NCBI GenBank assembly: GCA_037976565.1
Contig: CP137668.1
Coordinates: 31,482,264 to 31,546,263 of the forward strand
Direction of reading: 5' to 3'
Source of the DNA: Mesocentrotus franciscanus
Lineage: Eukaryota; Echinodermata; Echinoidea; Camarodonta; Strongylocentrotidae
Length of the DNA: 64,000 nucleotides
In this document: in pieces, positions 35,362-46,345 of the stretch
Position numbering within the stretch: position 1 is the first letter of the stretch
How the letters are laid out: the number at the start of each line of letters is the position of its first letter
The notes under the pieces: model-generated
Database searches by the model: none
The model's input: only the letters and a program-made list of their open reading frames with translations
What the model was told of the DNA's origin: nothing
Position numbers and translations under genes: made by a program

Positions 35362-36808
35362 TCAAATCGCAAAATATCAAGTAATGTACAGGAAACCATG
35401 GCATTTCAATTCAGAAGTATGCATTATCCCAGTATTATGTAAACCGATCCACCAGACCCTTTGTAAACGCAAAATTACATAAAAGCTGAAAATAGGATTG
35501 TGTTGAAAATATTTTCCCACGAAGTTCGATACACCATGCTTAACATACACGATATCTCGAGGGAGGAAAAAAGAGAAAAACCATTCAGGCAACCACTTAG
35601 GTAAATATTCCCTGGCAGTATTCCAATTATAATCTTCTTTTTTTCACTAAGGAGAAACGGTTATGCATTAAACTACTTCCATTACATCTGAAACGGAGAT
35701 CTCCAGAGGGCTGGCAAAAATTAACCAAATTAAATGGTGATTGTTCACTAAGCCGTGATCGGGAATAGTTTGTACACATTTAATACACTTAGTCGCTAAT
35801 GTTTTTCTTTATCTCAGAAAGTTCGTGTACCTTGAAACGTGAAAAGGCATGTATAATAATTCACTTCATCTGCGAAGATGATAGCGAACGATACCACTGA
35901 AGTTTGCATTTTTTAATAATCATTGAAGCAGGAAAATGTCAAAGGACACGAAAAGCTATAGAATGCATAACATCGGTATCAAATAAAAATTATCTTAAAG
36001 GGACTTGGTGACATTGTTCAGATGAGAGAAAATAGTGCTAAAGTAGTGAATTCAATGCTAGATGTACAATTATAGATAATCTGAAAGTTTGAGTGAAAAC
36101 AAACCACTATTAATGATAAAAATTGGGAAAAACTGATCTGATCGATTCCTGAATTCTCCCAACTATATTAGTATAATTTAATTATATTTTAATTTTAGAT
36201 GAATTTAAATCGTCACAAAGCAATGAATTGGCTCTATATACCATTCTAAGCATTTGAGTGTTGACAGATTTTTAAAAAGACTGTTTTATGTCTTATTTTC
36301 ATGGAAAACGGTTGGGAAAATTCAAAAATTGGTTAGGAGAATTTACTGTCAGAGGGTGTTTCATAGTGAGGCCTTCATAGAAAGCAATAAATATCTTTGT
36401 GGTTTGAGAATTTTTCAGGATTTTGTGCATGTTAGAGGTTTAGCACAGTAGAAGGAATATAATAAGTAACATTTCATACAAAAATTAAGCAGTTTTTTCA
36501 TCAACCTTCAATAATGTTACCGGTTCGCTTCAAGCGTAAGTTACCATTGACATGCCCACCTGCAGTTTGTTTCTGTTCAGTTGACAACTAATTTCTCTTC
36601 CTATTTTAATAGAATAACTCTGCAAAGACTGCAATAAATATATATCACATTTAATTGTCAATGTCTAATCTTGTTATGAACTAGGCCCATGTTTATTTTA
36701 TATGTCATCTCGTGGAAAATGTAATTTCTTTCATATTTTTTCCTCGAGCAATACATATTTCCTACCTGTTTTACAATTTAATATGGTGCAGTGGGGCGTG
36801 GCGGTACT
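35362..36808. other. Unannotated AT-rich DNA; possible single TTAA element end at 35995
   Basis: TTAAAGGGACTTGGTGACAT at 35995 resembles TTAAAGTGACTCGGTAACAT at 41930, the left boundary of another TTAA-bounded element. No right end was found here. Otherwise no gene or repeat was recognised. Confidence 0.4.
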
Positions 36809-37335
36809 CTCCCATCCCCCTCTCTCTCTCTCTCTCTCCCTTTCCATCTCTTTATCTTCCATTATTTTTGCCTACCCTTTGTTCTATTCATCCCCTGTCT
36901 CTTTCCTTATCCCCCTCTCTCTCTCTCCTTCTCCTACTTCTATCTTTTTTGCCCCCTCCCCCTATCTCTCCTCATCTGTCTGTTCTTCTTCACAGTCACC
37001 CATGGGCGTCTGCATGTATTCGAGTCACTTTCTTTCTCTCTCTCTCTCTCTCTCCCTCTTTCTTTCTTTATTTTTCTCTCTCTCTTACTCTATTTATTTC
37101 TCTCTATCTATCACTTTCTCTCTTTTTCTCTCTCTCTCTCTCTTTCTGTCGCTCTCTCTCTCTCTCTCTCCCTTTCTTTCGTTATCTCTCTTTCTTTCTC
37201 CCTCTCTCTGTCTCTCTGTCTGTCTCTCTATCTATCTATATACCTCTCTCTCTTTCTTTCGCTGTCTCTCTCTTCTTTTTCCCTCTCTCTCTATCCATCT
37301 ATCTATCTACCTCTCTCCCTCTCTATCTTCCTCTC

Positions 37336-37367
<32 letters not shown>

Positions 37368-37378
37368 ATCCTTCTCCC
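36809..37378. repeat. (CT)n / TTTC / TCTA polypyrimidine tract, about 570 bp
   Basis: This is the longest low-complexity block in the window. CT arrays alternate with CTTT, CTGT and CTAT variants, broken by a short unique piece (about 36990-37028) and a few A or G bases. It creates three overlapping plus-strand frames of 216 to 239 codons, rich in Ser, Leu and Pro. These are the longest frames in the window and are composition artefacts. Confidence 0.95.
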
Positions 37379-38609
37379 ATAGGGGTACTGAGCAATCACT
37401 CCCCATGTCTACATGGTTATCGATCCCATGATGCTGAGTAGTAATGCCTGACAACCCCTTTCATTCAAATCAAGCTGGGACAGAAAATATGAACCGCGAT
37501 GATTACTCTCCTTTTTTTGTTTCTTCTTCTTTTTTGGAAAGGGGAGTCAGGAGAAACCAACCAGTCTCTAGTTGGAAACGGCGGAACGCAACGCAGTAGG
37601 CTTTGCCACAGAACCAGTACAGCAAATCCTATTCATATATATGACACCTGATATCCCTTGTTATTTGCTTAGAAATCGAACGAGGTGGCTTGTGTAAACG
37701 TAAAGTGTAATAATCCACATCTAATCCTTGATAACGTTGCAACGACACCCTGGAATAAGAATGTCGATTTGTGATAAGAACGTATTTATTTCACGCTTCT
37801 GGCCCATGGAACAGCGTATGATCCCATACACTATCTGGTTTGGTTTGCGTGTCTACTTCTTATATTCCATATGTCCTATTCTATTACGTGGGTGCACAGG
37901 CAATCAGCGGTTTCACAAAGATCTATGTTTTCACTTCTTTGCAATTTAGATTCTAACTTCATAAGTTTACTTCGAGTTACATGCCTTTTTGTTCTTCTTC
38001 ATTTCACAGTGATTTTGAGGTGATTGTGACAACTAATGCATAGGGTATTGAAATGGGAAAAGGTGACACATTCATTTTATACGATATTCCATATATTTAA
38101 GGAGTATATCAGCCAATCATAACGGCAATGGGTTCCAAACATTTGTTTCTCAACTCATGATAATTCATTCTGTTATCTATTTTACCAACAGATGTAAGCA
38201 TTTTGTTTTCGTTTTCGATTACAAAATATCATCAAGAGTAACAATAATGTTTTTTTTTTGTTCAAGTTTTTTGTTTACACAAAAAACATGTCAGCTGAAA
38301 ATGGAATGAAGATCATCAAGCTACTTCAGATTTCTTTTTAATTTCACGCACTGCTGAGAATAGTCATTTCCATTAGGTTTTACTTACCAAACAAGATGGC
38401 TGGGTGACGCTGATGACGATAGAGTTTTATTCTAAATTCCTTGGCAACGCAGTCAGTATTGATGCACCGGAATCAGGCCGTATCTACAGATTAAAGAAAA
38501 ACAAGATCATATTGAAGAAGCAAAATATTACAAGTACGTAATATTTATTGAGGATAAAGATGTCGAAAAATATGTGTACAAGGCGGAAAGACTTTGAGGA
38601 CAATGAACC
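37379..38609. other. Unannotated AT-rich DNA, no gene seen
   Basis: No coding frame or repeat boundary recognised. Confidence 0.5.
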
Positions 38610-38628
38610 AGAGGGAAAGATGGAGAGG

Positions 38629-38660
<32 letters not shown>

Positions 38661-38723
38661 GGGAGAGAGAGAAAGAAAGAAAGAATGAGTGCGAGAGAAA
38701 GACAGAGAGAGGGCAAGTGCTCT
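38610..38723. repeat. (GA)n-rich tract
   Basis: GA and GAAA repeats with GGGAGA interruptions. Weaker purine-rich sequence continues to about 38900. Both-strand frames here are artefacts. Confidence 0.85.
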
Positions 38724-38900
38724 CGTGTAGATTTGGATTCACATATATACAGAGCATGGAGAGTCAGAGAATAACCATTAAGGGAGAATGAGAGAGAGGG
38801 TGGGGTGATAGTGAGAGGGGAGAGATATTGAAAGAGATTGAATGGTCGTAAGGGACTAATAAAAGGAAATAGTAGAGGATAAACTTTGAAAGATCTAAAG

Positions 38901-41900
38901 AGATGGAGTCAATTAGATAACAGGAGACAGACAGATATAAAATTACATAAGCAACGACATTAATAACTTCCCTGCTCATCATGACTGTTTACACGTTTAC
39001 ACGACAGACGTTTGCACGTTGATATGACAGACGCTGTGTCTCTCGCTCGTCCAGGTACATAATTAATGTTCCATTTAGAGATAAGTGGACACATTAAAAC
39101 CCCGTTATATTTGTACTGCGAAAGGTTAATGAGAACTGCTCAAGATGGTAGCAAATGAAGTGGACTCTGAGCCCTTTGAGTCCTCGTTAACAGCTTTAAA
39201 CCGATCTTAAAGAATCATTAATCTTCGGTGAGATAAAACAGTGCATGTTGTGGTCGCACTAAAGAGGTGTGTTATTAAAGTTTGCTACCGTGTACTGCCG
39301 GCTACTCTTAATGATCTCTCCAAGTCCAGATTTTCATCCGGCTTCAAAATCGTCCGGTGACTAGTCAAGTCAATTCGTCACCCATGGAACTTAAACCATG
39401 CACATCATTTTGCTCATTTATTTCAAATTTGTTTGTATGACAAATGTAGTTAAGACCTTTTTGCTCATTTTCAAAGCCGCTAGATTAATCTTTGTTCAAA
39501 TAACAATCTTATCTATAGGTCATGATTTTTCCATTCTCATTTATTTTGTTTAATGGTTTAGGAGTGTGATCAGTTCAACCAAAACTGCGAGTGGGCATAA
39601 TTTTTGTTTGTTTGTTTTATGTTTGTTTGTTTTCTTTTCTTTTTATGAAATACCCTCAAAACAATCCCCAGTTTAACAGTGTAGTGAAACATTTGTTGCC
39701 TTTTGTGCAAATGCATGATTTTATTTTCTTTAAAAGTTATGTCGTGAAACATCATTGTTAACAAAACAAAAATGAAAAAAGTCATTGTTCGCTGTTGGGT
39801 TTTGTTTAAATGTATTCATTTATATAACAGAATAAGAAACCGCACCCACAGTGTATGAAACAAGAATATTTGAGCATCTCTTGTTTCTTCGATTACGCGT
39901 TATTTGAATATTTATTTCAAAGTATAAGAAGCGAAAGGAAGTAATAATTCAAGGATTCCATTATTTGGTTCTTCCTAATCACCGTAACAAAGGCCTCTAT
40001 AGAACGAATTTGAATACTGTTTATGTAGATCTCTGCGGTTATTTCAATTTCATTTACGTAATTTGACTACTGTTTTCTGTTATTCCACTCAGAGTGCGAT
40101 TGAATTGAAATGTCGTTCAACTTTCCAAGCCGTACTCATCTAAGTTACATGTAAATTTGTTTTTCTTTTAAACTCATCAAAAACGGGTACTTTTTAAAAA
40201 GCACCACTCTCACAAACTAATCTAATTTGTGAGCTGTCTCATCATTCAATCTCGTGGTAGAATATCCTAGAAAATGCCCCCAAAAGAATTGACTTCTTTT
40301 CATATCTGTTTATTGAAAGAAAATTCCTTTTAAAAAAACAGTCCAAAGAGCGATACATACAAAGATCAAATAGTTGCATTGTTCAAAGCCATATAAAAGA
40401 ACCTAATAAATTCACCAAAATTGACAAAGAATAGAGTAGAAATGAATAAGAATCGTTCAACATATTGCACTTCAAATTGATAATAAACAAATTTCCAATT
40501 ATAAAGTAAAAAGTAAAAAGAAAAATTGAAAAGGGACAAGCGGGGGAAGACGGCAGAGAGAAGAGAGAGGAAGAGGAGGGATTTGTTGAGAAAAGGAAAA
40601 TATAAGAGTGTCATTTCATTTGATCATAGTTTATATTTAAATTCTAATACAGGCATGCTAAATAGCGTTGAATTATTGATTACTCATATAATTGCAAATA
40701 CAGACATAAATATATGCAAATACTACTTAAAGGCTAACAAGTAATGGCTGACAAATGTGGGGCAAACTTTCATGCCACAGGGTGTGTAGTCTCCTCTATA
40801 TATCTGTGTGTAGTGCATGTGACTTTCTAGCAGGAATAAATCAATTTCTTATCACTTAAAAGATTCCCAACCTCATTATATAGGTGTATACACCGATTCT
40901 TGATGATACTACATAATTGGCCTGTGCCAGTTGCTACCAGGCATTTCTGCCTCAATGTAAGAAATCACTCGACCAACAGTAAACTTTATCTTTAAAGAAC
41001 TGATCAGACTTGCATGGGATAGCGCCTGTAACGAATACGCCATCCACAATGATGGGAAAAGAAAACATCATTGAATATTGAGGTACTACTTCTGAAAACA
41101 TCCTTGGATATTTCCATTTTACTGGGGTAATACGTTACGTTCATTTGGAGGCATTGCTGCGAAAAGTGAACGCAAGGGAAAGATTAAAAAGAGAAATGCC
41201 TCATTATGTGTAGAGTGTATACATGTACTTGCTGTATCATGACCGAAAATTCACGCCACGTGATCATTCTTCATATTTCCCTTTAAGAATCTCATTTTTT
41301 CTTTCAAATATGCACTTATGCCGACATACATGCCAACATATGGAACATTCTACATTAGGACAAGATTTACATAGATAGTGTTGCAAGTCTCCGTATGAAA
41401 CAAGAATTATAATCTTGATCACTTTCAAGAATATTGGTTACAGCAATTACCGCAAATGAAAACATCACAGGTTTTAATGGACTGTCGGGAGACGATGTGA
41501 TATCTTGATGAAATGCCTCCATACGCATTACAACCTTTTGCAATCCTTCTGTAAACTGGGTCATTATTTATTAAAAAGAACGATGCGTCTCCGATGTTAA
41601 AGAGAAGTTCGATTTCTCGTAATGATGACAAATAATTGTCTGAGCTTTATCACTCGTTTTACTGCCATATGAAAGAATGCCAGAGCATCCGATATCCCAT
41701 GGGAAGGAATTCTCTTGAAATTATCTAGTAAGGCTAGAAATTGTTTAGAACGTTTTGACCAAGACTGGTGCCACTTTTTTTTTTACAGTCCTATTAATCC
41801 ACATCTATGTATATTGATTGTAATTGTCCGTAATTTTCACAGCAAGATTTAACCAATTTATTGTAACTTTTACATGATTCAAAAACCTAGAAATATGCAT

Positions 41901-41929
41901 TTTTTTCCTATTTACTACATGATCAGCCA
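38901..41929. other. Unannotated AT-rich DNA, no gene seen
   Basis: Contains a short (GTTT)n run (39604-39631) and a GA-rich patch (40548-40592). Frames are under 85 codons with no recognisable domain. Confidence 0.5.
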
Positions 41930-41933
41930 TTAA

Positions 41934-42298
41934 AGTGACTCGGTAACATTGCCTCAGATTCTGAAACAAAATCCTGGATTTAGCTCATGCTGCAATCCTA
42001 ATTATAAACCTCTAGGTCATGATTTTTACGAGCCGATCGCCTGTCTGATTATCAAGATATTCATGATTGGAAATCGAATTTTCATTTTTCGTTTTCCTAA
42101 CGGTTTTTTATAACACTATATTCTATTGGGGGAATTGAGTATGGTAACACCGGTCACTCAAAGATTTTTACTTTTTTAAGGCACTTCATGATCATTTTGA
42201 AGCGCTATTTTTTGTAGGGCTTCAATGTTACACCATATCACAGACACTGATAGCACGTAGGGCCGTGCATTTCAGATTTAACATGTTAAACGATGCCT
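41934..42298. mobile_element. TTAA-bounded candidate MITE with nested inverted repeats
   Basis: TTAA at 41930-41933 and 42299-42302 flank the block. The left end TTAAAGTGACTCGGTAACAT partly pairs with the internal ATGGTAACACCGGTCACTC (about 42140-42159). The right end, read inward as TTAAAGGCATCGTTTAACAT, also resembles a site at 42176 (TTAAGGCACTTCATGATCAT). It could be one decayed element or a smaller one (about 42180-42298) nested in another. Confidence 0.4.
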
Positions 42299-42302
42299 TT
42301 AA

Positions 42303-44189
42303 GTAGAGCTTCCAAAGATCTTTTTTTCACAGTGAATTTGCTTTTATCAACCAGTACTCCACATTATCTTTAAGTAAGCAGACTGATGCTGTTTACTTTA
42401 TCCTCCCTAGTGCCTATCTTCACTTTTGGTTTTTACATTGCCGGCGTCATGTGCCAATCTAACGAAATAAATCGATACGAATATAGTTTATTTAGTCAAG
42501 CTTTAGGCACCTCTCTAACGGTTACAAGAATCGCGGACGTAATTGAATCATATATATCATCTTTCCTCGAGGCTTGTCCGATATACATTTATGTAAAGTC
42601 ACGCCGTATGTGATCTTCTCTCGCCCCTTGATATATGAAATGAAACATTCAAAAGTCATACTTTAAAGGTAGAATTAAACGCGAAAATTTTGAACATTCT
42701 ATAAAACTTCTCTTCTGTTGTTAATTTGAGAGTTGAAAAACATTCAGACAAAGTTCCAAGCAAATTATCTTCATTTGTTGTTAAAAAGTTAAATGCAATA
42801 GTTCAATATTTGAATTATTATTCAAAAGAGCAATAAGCTCATTCAGCAGTCACTAATATTTCATATCGCCTATATTAAGTATCATGATACCGAAAAGTAT
42901 GTGAAATGAATTTTAAACTTGGAATTAAATAGGCTGTTCTACTTTGGAGGTCGTTATTCTGATGGAAAATATAACACGCAATCATGACCATTTTATTTCA
43001 TTTTTTCTCATTTATTTTCTTTCCAAACATAAATTAAAACATTATTACATTAAGACATAATAATATGTGCAGGACGTGGTTGAAAATCACCAAATAATGT
43101 ACCCATTAACAATAAAGAAATGTACCGCATGACTTAGATCATAAAGACTATCCACATTTCTAGCAACAATGTGTATTAAACACGTACATGTATGCGTCCT
43201 ACACAAATGCAACTTAAAAATGAGTAAACATCGCATTTTGTTTTCTTCGTACAAGCTTCTAGGAAATGTATCCAATCCCCTTTGGACTACTATATACCCT
43301 GCACTACTGACCACTAGAACAGTCATCTCCAAGGAGAACAATCGGCTTTGGGGCAGTTTGTTGTACATCGATGCTTGTCCAGGTCTAATTGTCACGTGGA
43401 GTAGATTTCTGAGGAGTTAGTTATCAAGAGCGTTCCTACCTGCGGGTAGCCTAATTGTCTGGGGGAAACTTTATTTTTAAAAAGTTGTCCAGGAGTAGTT
43501 GTTGTCTAGAAACCGAAAACGATAAGTGCAGTGTAGATATCAGTGATGAAATTTCGTTGCATCTGTTGTCCTCTTTCTTGTTTTGTTCCTTTTTTATTCA
43601 AAATTTCATTCGTTGAGATACATGCACGGTTTCTGAAACATGATACAGGCAGTTTTAGGGTGCCTATAGGCACATTGAACAAGAGATAACCAGAATTAAT
43701 GATTGAAATTAAATGCCATGGGCCGGCATTCATGAGACTGTATCAAACCTAGTACAAGTTTTAATTGGCAGACACATGTTTAAGGAGTGCCCAGTGCCAA
43801 TCGTTTCCTCCTATAGAAATTATCACTTATATCTGTACCTAAATGTATACACAAATATTTTGTCTTGAGAAGAATAGGAAAATATAACGGACATAAATGA
43901 TAACAAATAAAGAAAAGCAAGAGTAAAATCATCACTCATCAACACAATAAGAAAGAGGCAAATGCAATTTGATGGTCACATATATACAGCAAGAATAATC
44001 CTGGGAAAAACCAATATTAACAAGAAAGATTGCTGGAAAGAGAAGCTGGGAAAGGCAACGCCTCACATTTGCATTGCCTGAACAAATGGTCAACTACAAA
44101 TGAAATTAGCAATACCAGCTTATTTATAATAGCAGATAATAGACATAAATGGAGGGCCATGACTGCCGATGCTGTAACAGACCTGGCAC
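42303..44189. other. Unannotated AT-rich DNA, no gene seen
   Basis: Frames up to 102 codons on the minus strand (43087-43395) and 83 on plus over the same bases have no family signature. No repeat boundary was identified. Confidence 0.5.
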
Positions 44190-44190
44190 T

Positions 44191-44242
<52 letters not shown>
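44190..44242. repeat. (GAT)n microsatellite, about 17-18 units
   Basis: Nearly perfect TGA/GAT repeats. They give an Asp run on plus and an Ile run on minus. Confidence 0.95.
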
Positions 44243-44243
<1 letters not shown>

Positions 44244-44992
44244 GACATCATGAAGTAAGCTTCTTGTTTTCGCTTCATGACTGGTTTCAATTTATAGATT
44301 AATTTTGTTGCAAGATTGGTTGAGAAAGAAGAGCTTGATGCATGGCAGTCAATAAACAATTTTGTTAAACCAGGTTTAAGTTAGTCCACCTATTTAAATA
44401 GCGTAGATTACACATTTTCCTTCATCATTTCCTCTTATTTTTGTTCTCCCCCCCCCCCATCTCTATTTATTTTTGCATCAGGATAGCCACACGGTTCTCA
44501 AAACAAGATTGTCCTGAGACAAACAACATTCTGAATGAGTATGACATCCCAACACAATGACCAGAGACATCACAGCATTATTCATTAAGTATAGTTGTCA
44601 TACCTGAACGTTTAGTAATGCTAGTCATGTATCTCGCCATGCTCGCAGGCATACATGCCTCGAACTAATTTGATTACCCTTCATCACAACCTAACCAGTT
44701 TTGAGGGTGGACAATTTTTCGTGATTTTACTCTAACGTCTTTACTTACTTGCGGATATTCATCTAATAAAATGAATGGCATTTGGGGCTGATTCTGATCT
44801 TCTTGAGCAGTCGAAGAATATGATTCGTGGTTCATGAAATTGGGATAACCTTAGCCTATTCATTCAGTCCAGCATAATCCCATGTATCATTTAATACAAT
44901 AATATGAAAAAGATAAGAATTGACAGGTGATTAAAATTCATGGTACATTCAAGAACCAATAATTCAACTTTCCCGCAAGTGAATTCATATCC
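44243..44992. other. Unannotated DNA, no gene seen
   Basis: A C9 run at 44451-44459 is the only distinct feature. Confidence 0.5.
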
Positions 44993-44996
44993 TTAA

Positions 44997-45527
44997 AGGT
45001 ACTATGTCCCATTTGCAGGCCAAAAAATGAAAAGGTTAAATTCCAACGGCATTTGAAAGACAATACTAATTTAGAACTTCCCTAAAAAAAAGGGGGGCTT
45101 GAAAATGTCTTTAAGTGGGAAAATAATGACTATTAGTTGTCAAATCGACTTAGGAGCTATAGAGCCAGTAAGTAATAGTCTGATTTTTCAGACCATTGTA
45201 CCGAATGGTCGTACGTTTTATGCTGCGCAAAGATTCAATCAGTTTAATTTTGGCCATTACAAGAAGTGGGTTATTGATGTAGACAAATGCTCATGTACCC
45301 TTTACAGCTCATTTTATGTATGTTATTACCAAAGATGAAAAAGCCAGTCAGTCACTCAATAGTGTCTGACAGTGAAGTCTAGCAAGTAAACAGGTTTCCT
45401 TGCATAATTTGAATATTAGGACACTGCTAACGTTTAAATTTCACAGATAGGACATACATGATTATATTCATGATTCCTGCAAAGATCTACAGAATTTGAT
45501 GTTGGCTGCAAAAGGGACATAGTATCT
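44997..45527. mobile_element. TTAA-flanked MITE, 531 bp, with 22-bp inverted termini
   Basis: TTAA at 44993-44996 and 45528-45531 flank the block. The left terminus AGGTACTATGTCCCATTTGC and the inverted right terminus AGATACTATGTCCCTTTTGC match at 18 of 20 positions, and the next CAG also matches. The interior holds a 79-codon frame (45099-45338) without a known domain, far too short for a transposase. The TTAA sites point to a piggyBac- or Kolobok-type source. Confidence 0.85.
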
Positions 45528-45660
45528 TTAACGCACATAAAGAAATTCGCATACATTCAGAATCGGTACCTTCACTTAATTATTTATTACTTTAGTTTTG
45601 GTATGACGTGTTAATAACATGTTTGTCGAAGGAGCTGTCTTAATAATGTTTATTATAAAG

Positions 45661-45692
45661 GCCCAATGTGGCACATTTTGTATTCCACATGG
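45661..45692. repeat. Short inverted repeat (CCCAATGTGG / CCACATGGG)
   Basis: The arms pair with a one-base bulge around a 13-base loop. It may be a decayed element end. No other support. Confidence 0.35.
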
Positions 45693-45891
45693 GAGACTTA
45701 TGATAACAAAAATGCACATTGATATAAAAATGAATTATTAAAAAAAAAAAAATAATTGTAAAATCATTTTAAAGGCAACATTTTCTTCAGAAGTTAACAC
45801 AGAATGTGTGTGTTTATACTTTTAAAAAAATATGACAAGCATGAGCATCATTCACTCTTCAATATTGTAGAGCTGTATACGGACTTAATGA

Positions 45892-46035
45892 AAAGAAACT
45901 TACACAAGTAGAAACTTAGGAACTTAAAAAGTTTAGAAACAAACTTAGAAACTAAGGTACTTAAACAATTATAAACCTAGAAACTTGAAGAAGAAAAAAA
46001 AATAGTTGTAACTGGGAAACCTACAATTGTAGGAA
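45892..46035 (+). repeat. Degenerate AGAAACTTA(GG) minisatellite
   Basis: AAGAAACTTAC, AGAAACTTAGG, AACTTAAAAAGT, TTAGAAACAAAC, TTAGAAACTAAGG, ACCTAGAAACTTG and similar phrases recur at about 10-20-base spacing. The repeats are loose, so the unit is uncertain. Confidence 0.6.
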
Positions 46036-46084
46036 ATTAAAAGGAACAAGGCAATGGTATTACAATAATGCATCTAATCCTTTT

Positions 46085-46345
46085 TTTTCTTGCTCATCAT
46101 TTCCGGGTTCATTATTGATATTGAGTATTTATTTTTATTTAAATCGTGTACAATTTCATTGAATTTGTGTATAATGTGGAATATTAATTTACTGTATTTT
46201 GGCAACTTTTATTATATATTATCTTTTTTTAAACTGTACATAGTTAAGATGTATTTTCAGGGCCCCCTGGAAGACCAACTCTTGTTGAATGGGCTACCCT
46301 GTTGAAATATTGATGAATAAATACAAATAAAATAAATAACTTTTT
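46085..46345 (+). mobile_element. 3' end of a non-LTR retrotransposon (CR1/L2-like), 5'-truncated
   Basis: A T-rich stretch leads to TTTTCAGGGCCCCCTGGAAG, then GAATGGGCTACCCTG and an A-rich AATAAATACAAATAAAATAAATA tail. From memory, the order GGGCC(C)CTGGAA, short hairpin, GG(A/G)CTACCCTG, AATAAA-rich tail is the usual 3' terminus of many CR1/L2-type elements in deuterostome invertebrates. No reverse transcriptase motif is seen upstream, so this would be a dead-on-arrival insertion of a few hundred bases at most. Confidence 0.5.

Noticed and set aside
36702..37441. Three overlapping plus-strand frames of 216-239 codons, the longest in the window
   Set aside because: They lie in a CT polypyrimidine tract, are open in all three phases, and encode Ser/Leu/Pro runs only.
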